DNA from: Roseivivax sp. GX 12232
GTDB taxonomy: Bacteria > Pseudomonadota > Alphaproteobacteria > Rhodobacterales > Rhodobacteraceae
Length of the DNA: 64,000 nucleotides
NCBI RefSeq assembly: GCF_021272185.1
Contig: NZ_JAJSEC010000008.1
Location: 124,001-188,000 of the forward strand
Direction of reading: 5' to 3'
Both the position numbers and the translations under genes were made by a program. This document shows, in pieces, positions 47,138 to 56,062 of the stretch; positions within the stretch are counted from its first letter, which is position 1, and every line of letters begins with the position of its first letter. The notes below the pieces were generated by a model that did not search any database, was not told the DNA's origin, and saw only the letters and a program-made list of their open reading frames with translations.

Positions 47138-49774
47138 TCAGAAGGCCGGCTTGGTCTGGCGGTGGCGCTGCAGCAGGATCACCAGACCCAGAAGCAGAAG
47201 CGCCGGTATGTAGAAGATCTGCGCCGGAAGCCGGTCCTGCGGGACCTGCACCTCGGCCAGCCGCACCGGGTCATCGGCGTAGAAGTCGAAGTCCGAGAGC
47301 TTCTCGGCGGTGGCGGTGCCGAACATCGGCTCGTCGAGCCGCACGGTGTCGCCTTCCGGGAAGAGCATCAGCCCGGAGTTGTCGATGCGCTCCTGCGCGG
47401 TCGCGCCCTCGGCGTTCATCACCAGCGTGGTCTCGGCGGTCTCGCCGGTGTTGAAGTCCGGCCCTTCGACGCGCAAGCGGATGCGGGTGCCCTCGTCAAG
47501 CTCGCCCAGCGTCTGTTCGAACTGCGCCGGCGGCACCTCGCGGAAGGGGCTCTGCACCATGTCGAGCCAGACGTTCGGCACGAAGAGCGTGAAGGCCACC
47601 AGAAGCAGCGCCGCGCTCTCATAGATCCGCGACCGCGCCAGGAAGTAGCCCTGGGTCGCGGCGGCGAAGAGCAGCATGGCGAAGGTCGCGGTCACGAAGA
47701 CGAAGACCGCCTGCAGGATGCCCGCCGTCGTCCCGAGATCGACCCCGTAGAGGATCAGCGTCGGGTTGAAGATGAAGAGGAAGGGCAGCGCCACGGTCCG
47801 CAGGCTGTAGAAGAACGCCGTGAAGCCGGTGCGGATCGGATCCCCGCCCGAGACCGCCGCGGCGGCGAAGGAAGCGAGGCCCACGGGCGGCGTCACATCG
47901 GCCATGATGCCGAAGTAGAAGACGAAGAGATGCGCCGCGATCAGCGGCACGATCAACCCTTCCTGCGCGCCGAGCGACACCACCACAGACGCCATGAGCG
48001 AGGAGACCACGATGTAGTTCGCCGTGGTGGGCAGCCCCATCCCGAGGATCAGCGAGAAGAGCCCCACGAGGATCAGCATCACGATCAGGATGCCGCCCGA
48101 GAGCTGCTCGACGAGGCCCGCAAGCTCGGTGCCGATCGGGGTCTTGGTGACGGTGGCCACGATGATGCCCGCCGCCGCCGTGGCGACGCCGATGCCGATC
48201 ATGTTGCGCGCGCCCGCGATCAGACCGTCGCGCAGGTCGGTGAAGCCGTTCTTCATCTCGCTCGCCACCTCGCCGCCGAGGCCGCGGAACAGCGCCTTGA
48301 GCGGGCGCTGGGTGACGATGATGAAAAGCATCAAGGACGTGGCGTAGAAGGCTGATTTCGCGGGACTTTGCCGCTCGACCATCAGGAACCAGACGAGCAC
48401 CAGGATGGGCAGCACGTAGTGCAGCCCGGTGGCATAGACCTCGCCCACGGTGGGCAGCTTGATGTTGGGATCATTGGGGTCGTCCTCCTCGAGGTCGGGG
48501 CGCCTGGCCGCGACCGACAGGAGGCCCAGGTAAACCAGCCCGAGAAGCGCCATCATCACCACGCCGGTCAGATCGCCGAGGCCCGCGCGCAGCGCGCCGA
48601 CCAGGTAGATCAGCGCGGTGAAGCCCGCGCCGGCGATGGCGAAGCCGATGAAGAACTTCACGATCATGCCGAGGAAGCTCTTGCTCTCGCCCAGCGCCGG
48701 CATGTCCTTCTTCAGCGCCTCGAGGTGCACGATGTAGACCAGCGCGATGTAGGAGATCACCGCCGGGATGAAGGCGTGCTTGATCACCTCGATGTAGGAG
48801 ATGCCGATGAACTCGACCATGAGGAAGGCCGCGGCGCCCATGACCGGCGGCATGATCTGGCCGTTGACCGAGGAGGCGACCTCGACCGAGCCGGCCTGTT
48901 CGTTGGAAAAGCCCACCCGCTTCATCAGCGGGATGGTGAACGTGCCGGTGGTCACCACGTTGGCGATCGAGGAGCCCGAGATCAGGCCGGTCATGGCCGA
49001 GCCGACCACCGCCGCCTTGGCCGGGCCGCCGCGCAGGTGGCCGAGGCCCGCGAAGGCCAGCTTGATGAAGTAGTTGCCCGCGCCCGCCTTATCGAGCAGC
49101 GAGCCGAAAAGCACGAAGAGGAAGACGAAGGCCGTGGAGACGCCCAGCGGGATGCCGAAGACCCCTGCGGTGTCGAGCCACTGCGCGTTGATCAGCGCGG
49201 TGAAGCTCAGGCCCTCGTGTTCGATGAGCTCGGGGATCAGCCAGCCGGTGCCCATGTAGGCGTAAAGCAGGAAGAGCGAGCCGACGATGGTCAGCGCCGG
49301 GCCCAGCGCCCGGCGCGAGGCCTCGAGCAGGATCAACAGGCCCGCGGCCCCGATGACCACCTGCGTCGGCGTCGGCAGGCCCGAGCGCGCGGTCATCGCC
49401 AGGTGATCGGAGAAGAGGAAGATGTAGAAGGCGCAGAAGCCCCCGCCGAGCGCCAGGATCCAGTCGACCACCGGGATGTGGCCGCGGGGCGAGCTCTTGA
49501 AGGCGGGATAGGCCAGGAAGGCCAGGACGATGGCGAAGGTCAGGTGGATCGGCCGGGTCTCGGAGGAGTTCAGCACCGGCACGTATTGCGCGAACCAGAG
49601 CTGCGGCTGCGCGATCCAGAGCTGGAACAGCGACCAGGCCAGCGCCAGGCCGGCGATCAGCTTGGCGAGGTTGGGGTTGGTCGGCGCCCGGGCGCCGCTG
49701 TCGGTGCTGGCGACAAGATCCTGAAGTTCCTCGTCGCTGAACTGGCGGCCTTCACCCTTCGGATTGTCCGACAT
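47138..49774 (-). CDS. TAXI-type TRAP transporter fused 4TM/12TM permease
   Basis: An 878-aa fused TRAP permease joining DctQ-like and DctM-like parts. Hydrophobic segments begin near 60. The TRAP core includes PPVMGAAAFLMVEFIGISYI, GMGLPTTANYIVVSSLMASV and the DVTPPVGLASFAAAAVSGGD segment. A periplasmic-looking DUF3394-type C-terminal region precedes the last TM. The ATG at 49774 is preceded by GAGGGAA; an upstream ATG at 49840 is rejected. Works with the TAXI binding protein 112 bases upstream. Confidence 0.92.
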   Translation of the reverse strand: MSDNPKGEGRQFSDEELQDLVASTDSGARAPTNPNLAKLIAGLALAWSLFQLWIAQPQLWFAQYVPVLNSSETRPIHLTFAIVLAFLAYPAFKSSPRGHIPVVDWILALGGGFCAFYIFLFSDHLAMTARSGLPTPTQVVIGAAGLLILLEASRRALGPALTIVGSLFLLYAYMGTGWLIPELIEHEGLSFTALINAQWLDTAGVFGIPLGVSTAFVFLFVLFGSLLDKAGAGNYFIKLAFAGLGHLRGGPAKAAVVGSAMTGLISGSSIANVVTTGTFTIPLMKRVGFSNEQAGSVEVASSVNGQIMPPVMGAAAFLMVEFIGISYIEVIKHAFIPAVISYIALVYIVHLEALKKDMPALGESKSFLGMIVKFFIGFAIAGAGFTALIYLVGALRAGLGDLTGVVMMALLGLVYLGLLSVAARRPDLEEDDPNDPNIKLPTVGEVYATGLHYVLPILVLVWFLMVERQSPAKSAFYATSLMLFIIVTQRPLKALFRGLGGEVASEMKNGFTDLRDGLIAGARNMIGIGVATAAAGIIVATVTKTPIGTELAGLVEQLSGGILIVMLILVGLFSLILGMGLPTTANYIVVSSLMASVVVSLGAQEGLIVPLIAAHLFVFYFGIMADVTPPVGLASFAAAAVSGGDPIRTGFTAFFYSLRTVALPFLFIFNPTLILYGVDLGTTAGILQAVFVFVTATFAMLLFAAATQGYFLARSRIYESAALLLVAFTLFVPNVWLDMVQSPFREVPPAQFEQTLGELDEGTRIRLRVEGPDFNTGETAETTLVMNAEGATAQERIDNSGLMLFPEGDTVRLDEPMFGTATAEKLSDFDFYADDPVRLAEVQVPQDRLPAQIFYIPALLLLGLVILLQRHRQTKPAF

Positions 49775-49886
49775 GCGCGTTCCCTCGTCCCATCGGCCCA
49801 GAAGGTCCGGGCCCGTCGCGGGCCCGGACCTGTCGGTCATTGTCGCGGGGCCCCCGCCTAAAGCGGCAGGGGCACCCCGGTCCTTG

Positions 49887-50858
49887 TTATTCGATCAGAC
49901 CGGCTTCGCGGAAATATTTCTCGGCGCCCGCGTGCAGCGGTGCGGAGAGACCGTCATTGGCCATTTCCTCGGGCACGAGGTTGGCGAAGGCCGGGTGCAG
50001 GCCCTTGAACTGGTCCATGTTCTCGAAGACCGCCTTGACGACCTCGTAGACCACTTCGTCGGCCACCTCGGCCGAGGTCACGAAGGTGGCGCCGACGCCG
50101 AAGGTCACGGTGTCCTCGTCGTTGCCGCGATACATGCCGCCGGGGATGGTGGCCTGGCGGTAGTAGGGGTTGGCCTCGATCAGCGACGCGGTGGCGTCGT
50201 TGTTCACCTCGACCAGCACGCTGTCACAGGCGGTGGTCGCCTCCTGGATGGAGCCGGAGGGGTGGCCGACGGTGTAGACCATGGCGTCGATGTTGTTGTC
50301 GCAAAGCGCCTGGCTCTGTTCCGCTGCCTGCAGCTCGGAGGCCACGGCGAAGTCGTCCATCGACCAGCCCATCTCTTCCATCAGCACTTCCATGGTGCCG
50401 CGCTGGCCGGAGCCGGGGTTGCCGACGTTGACGCGCTTGCCCTCGAGGTCCTCGAAGCTCTCGATGCCTGCGTCGGCGCGGGCCACGACGGTGAAGGGCT
50501 CGGGGTGGACCGAGAAGACCGCGCGCAGGTCTTCGAAGGCGCCCTGCTCTTCGAACTGCGAGGAGCCGTTGAAGGCGTGATACTGCCAGTCGGACTGCGC
50601 CACGCCGAACTCGAGCTCGCCGCCGCGGATGGCGTTGATGTTGTAGACCGAGCCGCCGGTCGACTCGACGCCGCAGCGGATGCCGTGCTCGGAGCGGCCG
50701 CGGTTCACCAGGCGGCAGATCGCGCCGCCGGTCGGGTAGTAGACGCCCGTGACGCCGCCGGTGCCGATGGAAATGAAGGTCTGGTCCTGCGCCGTGGCGG
50801 CAGTTGCGCCGAAGGCGGTAGCGGCGGCCATGACGGCGCCGAACATAACTTTGGTCAT
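49887..50858 (-). CDS. TAXI family TRAP solute-binding protein
   Basis: A 323-aa periplasmic receptor. Signal peptide MTKVMFGAVMAAATAFGATA with cleavage at ATA-Q. Family marks are FISIGTGGVTGVYYPTGGAI and VNVGNPGSGQRGTMEVLMEE. TAXI proteins generally bind glutamate/glutamine-like or other small carboxylates; the particular ligand is unknown. First gene of the operon SBP, permease, Usp, aminotransferase, and divergent from the RpiR regulator. Confidence 0.92.
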   Translation of the reverse strand: MTKVMFGAVMAAATAFGATAATAQDQTFISIGTGGVTGVYYPTGGAICRLVNRGRSEHGIRCGVESTGGSVYNINAIRGGELEFGVAQSDWQYHAFNGSSQFEEQGAFEDLRAVFSVHPEPFTVVARADAGIESFEDLEGKRVNVGNPGSGQRGTMEVLMEEMGWSMDDFAVASELQAAEQSQALCDNNIDAMVYTVGHPSGSIQEATTACDSVLVEVNNDATASLIEANPYYRQATIPGGMYRGNDEDTVTFGVGATFVTSAEVADEVVYEVVKAVFENMDQFKGLHPAFANLVPEEMANDGLSAPLHAGAEKYFREAGLIE

Positions 50859-50909
50859 GTCAATCTCCCTGTGCGTTCCGAGAATCGAAACTCGTATGGC
50901 TAAGGGAAA

Positions 50910-50949
50910 CAATTCATTGCAATTGGTCAAGCCGACAATACAAATGTAT
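50910..50949. promoter_or_regulatory. Candidate RpiR operators in the divergent promoter region
   Basis: CAATT-CATTGC-AATTG (50910-50925) and ATACA-AA-TGTAT (50938-50949) are perfect inverted repeats in an AT-rich island between the TAXI binding-protein gene and the RpiR gene. A TTGACC-like minus-strand -35 (rc of plus GGTCAA 50925-50930) adjoins the first. Confidence 0.4.
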
Positions 50950-51002
50950 CCCCAGACGCAGCCAGGGGATCGGAGGACGCGCTGACCGGCCAACCCGCCA
51001 CA

Positions 51003-51851
51003 TTGGACGACCTGCGCCGCGCCCTGCGGGCGGTGGCGGCCTCGGGCGCGCCCCGGGTCGCGGACCTCGCGCATTGGCTGTCGGACCAGCCCGAGGAGAT
51101 CGCCTTCAACTCGGTCCGGGGGCTGGCCGACCGCTCGGGCGCCAATGCCAACACGGTCGTGCGGCTGGCCCATGCGCTGGGGTTCGGCGGCTACGACGCC
51201 TGCCGCTCGGCCTTCCAGGACGCGCTGCGCCACGGCGGCGACATCTACGGACGGCGGGCCGACAAGCTGCACGGCCGCCCCGGCCCCGCCGCTTTCGAGG
51301 CGCTGCGCGAGGCGGCGCATCGCAACCTCGCGACCGTCTTCAGCGACGAGACCCGCGAGGCGGTGGAACGGGCCGCCGAGCTGATGATCGGCGCGCGGCG
51401 CATCCATGTGATCGGCGTGCGGAGCTGTTTCGCCATCGCCGATTACCTGGTCTACACGCTGCGGATGGCGGTCGAGAACGTCGGCCCGCGCACCGGCGCG
51501 CCGGGCGACATCCGCGACCAGATCGCCGGCACCGGCCCCGAGGACGCGGTGCTGTCGATCACCTTCCCGCATTACTCGATCGAGACGGTGGCCGCCCACG
51601 AGCTGGCGCGCCAGCGCGGCGCCCGGACCATCGCGGTGACCGACGGGCCCGGAGCGCCGACGGCGCGCGGGGCGGATGTGCTGCTCTGTCCGGGCATGCA
51701 CGGCCCGCAGCCCCTGCCGAGCATGATCGCCGCCTTTGCCCTGACCGAGGCGCTGACCGCGGCAATGATCCTGCGCTCCGAGGGCGCGCATCGGAACGTG
51801 GCGCGCTTCGAGCAGCGGCTGATGGAGGCCGGCGCCTACTGGCGCGGGTGA
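51003..51851 (+). CDS. MurR/RpiR family transcriptional regulator
   Basis: A 282-aa regulator from a TTG. The N-terminal HTH_6 domain (about 1-75) contains FNSVRGLADRSGANANTVVR and LAHALGFGGYDACRSAF. The C-terminal SIS domain (about 105-240) contains RRIHVIGVRSCFAIADYLVY, SITFPHYSIETVAAHELARQ and the IAVTDGPGAP turn. SIS domains usually sense phosphosugars. No ATG is available in frame. A CTG at 50982 has GGAGGA 4 bases ahead and could be the real start. Probably controls the divergent TAXI-TRAP operon. Confidence 0.85.
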   Translation: MDDLRRALRAVAASGAPRVADLAHWLSDQPEEIAFNSVRGLADRSGANANTVVRLAHALGFGGYDACRSAFQDALRHGGDIYGRRADKLHGRPGPAAFEALREAAHRNLATVFSDETREAVERAAELMIGARRIHVIGVRSCFAIADYLVYTLRMAVENVGPRTGAPGDIRDQIAGTGPEDAVLSITFPHYSIETVAAHELARQRGARTIAVTDGPGAPTARGADVLLCPGMHGPQPLPSMIAAFALTEALTAAMILRSEGAHRNVARFEQRLMEAGAYWRG

Positions 51852-52077
51852 GCGGGGGCGGGTTCTCTCGAATGGTGGCAAGCGCGAGCTGGTTTGGGCG
51901 CGCCCAGATGTCTCGAGCGACGGAACTGGCGTGAGCGGGGTCACATGGCTTCGATGAGATGGATCGCCGCGGGGCGGAGACGTCGCTTAGGGGCAGCGCC
52001 CCGGTTGCGCCGCTAGCCATGACCGCAGACGAGGAGCCCCCGTCACGCGCCGCAGGCGCCTCACCGCCCTGCCCCGC

Positions 52078-53370
52078 TCAGTCCCCCGGCGCCCCCGGCG
52101 CCTCCGGCGCGGGCAGCACCGTACCCTCGCAGGAGCCGAAGCCGATGCGATAGGCCCCCTCGCACCAGCCGCGCAGGGTCACGCTGTCGCCGTCCTGCAG
52201 GAAGCCGCGTTTCTCTCCGCCCAGATCCAGCGGGTCGCGCCCGTTCCAGGTCATCTCGAGGAGCGAGCCGCAGCTCTCCGGGCTCTCGCCCGAGATCGTG
52301 CCCGAGCCCAGAAGGTCCCCCGGCCCCATGGCGCAGCCCGAGAGCGCGTGATGCGTGAGCTGCTGGGCGGCGGAATAATACATGCCGCGGTAGTTCGTCC
52401 GGCTGACCGTCACCGGCGTGCCGCCCGCCGGCGCCAGGTCGATCTCCAGGCGGATGTCGAAGTTGTTCGGCGTCGCCTCCTGAAGGTAGGGCAGCAGCTC
52501 GCGCTCGCGCGGCGGCGTCGGGCAGCGGTAGGGCTCCAGCGCGTCGCGCGTCACCACCCAGGGGCTGATCGAGGTGCCGAAAGCCTTGGCCTGGAACGGC
52601 CCGAGCGGCTGGTATTCCCAGACCTGGATGTCGCGCGCCGACCAGTCGTTCAAGAGCACGTAGCCGAAGATCATCTCGTAGGCCTCGGCGGTGCTGACCG
52701 GCTGGCCCATGGGATTGCCGGTGCCGACCAGCGCGCCCAGTTCCAGCTCGATGTCGAGCCGCGCCGAGGCACCGAGCCGCGGGGCGTCATCCTCGGGGCC
52801 CTTGAGCTGGCCCAGCGGGCGGCGGATCGCCGTGCCCGAGACCACCACCGTCGAGGCGCGCCCGTTGTAGCCGATGGGAATGTGCAGCCAGTTCGGCGTC
52901 AGCGCGTTCTCGGGGTCGCGGAACATGCTGCCGACATTGGTGGCATGCTCCTTCGAGGCATAAAAATCGGTGTAGCTGCGCACGAAGACCGGCAGGTGCA
53001 TCTGGGCGGCGGCCTGCGGCACCAGCGCCGCCTCGAGGGGCGCGCGCAGGCGTTCCTCGACGCCCGCCTCGAGCAGCCCCGCGATCTGCCGGCGGGTCTC
53101 GGTCCAGACCTCGGGGCCCAGCGCCATGAAGGGGTTCAGCACGCCCTGGTCGAAGACCGCCGTCTCGCCGCCCGGGCGCACCAGCCCCACCGCCTCGAGC
53201 GCGGTCAGATCGAGGATCGCCTCGCCGATGGCCACGCCGATCCGCACCGCCCCGTCGCCGGTCGAGAAGGCGCCGTAAGGCAGGTTCTGGATCGGGAAGT
53301 CGCAGGCCGGATCATTGGCGCTGTCGACCCAGGACCGGCGGGCGGGATCGTGGGTGTCGTCTTGGGCCAT
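52078..53370 (-). CDS. fahA: Fumarylacetoacetase
   Basis: A 430-aa enzyme splitting fumarylacetoacetate to fumarate and acetoacetate, the last step of tyrosine/homogentisate catabolism. The N-terminal FAH domain (NLPYGAFSTGDG) is followed by the catalytic half with VRSYTDFYASKEHATNVGSM, containing the Asp metal ligand and the catalytic His. ELELGALVGTGNPMGQPV and NDWSARDIQVWEYQPLGPFQ (metal-binding Glu/Asp) follow. Length is normal. No hmgA, maiA or hpd gene is in the window, so the pathway is split. Confidence 0.95.
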   Translation of the reverse strand: MAQDDTHDPARRSWVDSANDPACDFPIQNLPYGAFSTGDGAVRIGVAIGEAILDLTALEAVGLVRPGGETAVFDQGVLNPFMALGPEVWTETRRQIAGLLEAGVEERLRAPLEAALVPQAAAQMHLPVFVRSYTDFYASKEHATNVGSMFRDPENALTPNWLHIPIGYNGRASTVVVSGTAIRRPLGQLKGPEDDAPRLGASARLDIELELGALVGTGNPMGQPVSTAEAYEMIFGYVLLNDWSARDIQVWEYQPLGPFQAKAFGTSISPWVVTRDALEPYRCPTPPRERELLPYLQEATPNNFDIRLEIDLAPAGGTPVTVSRTNYRGMYYSAAQQLTHHALSGCAMGPGDLLGSGTISGESPESCGSLLEMTWNGRDPLDLGGEKRGFLQDGDSVTLRGWCEGAYRIGFGSCEGTVLPAPEAPGAPGD

Positions 53371-53467
53371 CTCTGTCCTCGCGGGGGTTGGGGGTGTGGG
53401 GGGCTCAGGCAGGAGGTGTCGCGCGGCGGCGCCTGGTCCAAGGTCTCCGCCGCGCGCGGGCGTCTTG

Positions 53468-54373
53468 TCAACCGCCGGCCCGGGCCTCGCGCCAGACGAT
53501 GAAGATGCCGCTGGCGATGATCACCGCCGCGCCCGCGTAGGTGAAGCCGTCCGGCACCTCGCGCCAGATCAGCCAGCCGAGCAGCGTCGCCCAGATCAGC
53601 GCGGTATAGTCGAAGGGCGCGACCACCACCGCCTCGGAGAGCCGGAAGGCCTGGGTCATCATGGTCATGCCCGCCGTGCCGAAGACCGCCACCCCGGCGA
53701 AGAGCCAGAGGTCTCCGGGGGCCACAGGCTGCCAGACGAACAGGCTTGCGATCCCGCTCAGCACCGCGCCCATGCCGACGAGGTAGAGCATCATCGTCCA
53801 GACGCTTTCGCGCGGATCGACCCAGCGGGCGCTGATCATCAGGACCGCGTAGACGAAGGCCGTGGCCAGCGGATAAAGCGAGGCCGGCTGGAAGGTGGCG
53901 CTGCCCGGGCGCACCACGATCAGCACGCCGAGAAAGCCCACCAGCACCGCCGACCAGCGCTTCCAGCCGACCTCCTCGCCGAGAAACAGCGCCGAGAGCG
54001 CGGTGATGAAGACCGGCGCCGCGAAGATCAGCACCGTGGCCTCGGCCAGGCCCAGGTGCCTCAGCCCGGTGAAGAACAGATAGGCCGCGACCACCCAGAG
54101 GAGGCCGCGCACCAGATGCGCCCCCGGCCGGTGGGAGCGCAGCGCCGCCCGCCCGCCGAGGCCCAGCGCGATGACCACCGCGATGGGCAGCGCGATGAGG
54201 TTGCGCAGGAACAGGATCTGCACCGCCGAATAATCGGCGGTGAGGGTCTTTCCGAAGGCGTCGTTCACGCTCAGGCAGGCGACGCCGATGCACATGAGCG
54301 CGATGCCCCGCGCGGCGCTGGGGCGGGCCGCGGCCTGTGCCGCCGCGGCCTGCCGGGCGCCCGCCCGCGTCAT
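53468..54373 (-). CDS. EamA-family (DMT) permease
   Basis: A 301-aa membrane protein with ten predicted TM helices in two EamA halves (about 25-155 and 170-295). Typical sites are ALMCIGVACLSVNDAFGK, FLRNLIALPIAV, FITALSALFLGEEVGWKRW and the repeat-two LLGWLIWREVPDGFTYAGA. DMT proteins of this kind export amino acids or metabolites; the substrate is unknown. The ATG overlaps the stop of the putP-like gene by 4 bases. Confidence 0.88.
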   Translation of the reverse strand: MTRAGARQAAAAQAAARPSAARGIALMCIGVACLSVNDAFGKTLTADYSAVQILFLRNLIALPIAVVIALGLGGRAALRSHRPGAHLVRGLLWVVAAYLFFTGLRHLGLAEATVLIFAAPVFITALSALFLGEEVGWKRWSAVLVGFLGVLIVVRPGSATFQPASLYPLATAFVYAVLMISARWVDPRESVWTMMLYLVGMGAVLSGIASLFVWQPVAPGDLWLFAGVAVFGTAGMTMMTQAFRLSEAVVVAPFDYTALIWATLLGWLIWREVPDGFTYAGAAVIIASGIFIVWREARAGG

Positions 54374-55827
54374 TCCGCCGGCATGGCGCGGAACTCGCCC
54401 TGTTCGCGGGTCATCAGGCTGACCGCGACGATCGCCGCGAAGGCCGCGAGGAAGCCGGGGATGATCTCGTAGATGCCGGTCGCCGCCGCGAGGCCCGTCC
54501 AGATCCAGAGCATCACCACGCCTGCGCCGGTCACGAGCCCCGCGACCGCGCCCGCGCCGGTCATCCGCCGCCAGGTCAGCGAGAGGATCACCAAGGGACC
54601 GAAGGCCGCGCCGAAGCCCGCCCAGGCGTTGGCGACAAGGCCCAGCACCTGGCTCTCGGGATCCGCCGCGATCAGCGCCGCGACGATGCCGACGGCGGCC
54701 ACGGCAACCCGGCCCACGGTCACGATCTCGCCTTCGCTGGCCTCCTTGCGCAGGAAGAGCCGGTAGAAGTCCTCGGCCAGCGAGGAGGAGGAGACCAGGA
54801 GCTGGCTCGAGACCGTCGACATGATCGCCGCCAGGAGCGCGGCGAAGAGGAAGCCCGTCACCAGCGGGTGGAACAGCATCTCGGCGAGCACGATGAAGAT
54901 CGTCTCGGAATCCTCGACCGCGATCTCGTTGCGCTCGATATAGGCGCGCCCGAGGATGCCGACGCCCACCGCGCCGATCAGCGAGAGCCCCATCCAGGTC
55001 ATCGCGATGTTGCGGGCGGTCGAGACCGCGGCCACCGATTTCACCGCCATGAAGCGCACGATGATATGCGGCTGGCCGAAGTAGCCGAGCCCCCAAGTCA
55101 CCGCCGAGAGGAAGCCGATAAAGGTCAGCCCGCCGGTCAGCGACAGGAAGTTCGGATCGACCTCGGAGAGCGTCGCCGCCGCCTGGTCGGTGCCGCCGCC
55201 GTCACCGGCATACAGCACCACGAGCGGCATGATCACCAGCGCCAGCATCATGATGCAGCCCTGCACGAAGTCGGTCAGGCTCACCGCGAGGAAGCCGCCG
55301 ACCACGGTGTAGACCAGCACGATCCCCAGCGTCAGCCAGACGCCGGTGAGATAGCCGCCGTCGAAGGCGCTCTGGAAAAGCTTGCCGCCGGCCACCAGGC
55401 CCGAGGCGGTGTAGACGGCGAAGAAGATCACGATGATCACCGCCGAGACGAGCCGGAGCGCCGTCGCCTGGGTCGGGAAGCGGTTGGCCAGGAAGGACGG
55501 GATGGTCAGCGCGTTGTCGTAGCGCTCGGTCTGCTCGCGCAGGCGCGGGGCGACGACGATCCAGTTGATCAGCGCGCCGACAAAAAGGCCGATGCCGATC
55601 CAGGCCTCGATGAGGCCGGTGGCGTAAAGTGCGCCGGGCAGGCCCAGGAGGAGCCAGCCGCTCATGTCGGAGGCGCCGGCCGACAGGGCCGCGACCGCGG
55701 GCGGCAGGTTGCGCCCGCCCAGAAGGTATTGTTCGGAATTGGAGGTGGACTTGCGATAGGCATAAAAGCCGATGCCCAGCATCAGCGCGAAATACGCGAT
55801 GAGGCTGATCCAGACGCCGATTTGCAT
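54370..55827 (-). CDS. putP: Sodium/proline symporter (PutP-like)
   Basis: A 485-aa sodium:solute symporter with 13 TM helices. PutP-specific stretches are YLLGGRNLPPAVAALSAGAS, DMSGWLLLGLPGALYATGLI (the sodium/proline site in TM2) and SLTDFVQGCIMMLALVIMPL. LVSSSSLAEDFYRLFLRKEA also fits PutP. The next gene on the strand is an EamA permease coupled by a 4-base overlap. Regulated by unknown means; LysR gene is divergent upstream. Confidence 0.92.
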   Translation of the reverse strand: MQIGVWISLIAYFALMLGIGFYAYRKSTSNSEQYLLGGRNLPPAVAALSAGASDMSGWLLLGLPGALYATGLIEAWIGIGLFVGALINWIVVAPRLREQTERYDNALTIPSFLANRFPTQATALRLVSAVIIVIFFAVYTASGLVAGGKLFQSAFDGGYLTGVWLTLGIVLVYTVVGGFLAVSLTDFVQGCIMMLALVIMPLVVLYAGDGGGTDQAAATLSEVDPNFLSLTGGLTFIGFLSAVTWGLGYFGQPHIIVRFMAVKSVAAVSTARNIAMTWMGLSLIGAVGVGILGRAYIERNEIAVEDSETIFIVLAEMLFHPLVTGFLFAALLAAIMSTVSSQLLVSSSSLAEDFYRLFLRKEASEGEIVTVGRVAVAAVGIVAALIAADPESQVLGLVANAWAGFGAAFGPLVILSLTWRRMTGAGAVAGLVTGAGVVMLWIWTGLAAATGIYEIIPGFLAAFAAIVAVSLMTREQGEFRAMPAE

Positions 55828-56062
55828 GAAATATCCCTTTCTTCGCTCCGTGCCTTGGGGACAGGGCGTCCCGGGGCCACAGGTAATCCGCGGACGCTAG
55901 CAGACATGGCCCGGGGGTAAACCCGCAGGCCGCTTGTGGCGGGCTTTGGCGTTGAAAAGACGGGGGAAACGGGGGCGGCCGGGGTGTCGCCCCGGGGGAG
56001 CGTCCCGCCGCCACGGCTTGCGCATCCCGCCGCTTCGGCGAAAGCTGCGCGCGGGAGGAGCC

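Noticed and set aside
51852-52077. Gene between the RpiR regulator and fahA
   Set aside because: Only short Arg/Ala/Ser-rich frames without ribosome sites; nothing supportable seen.
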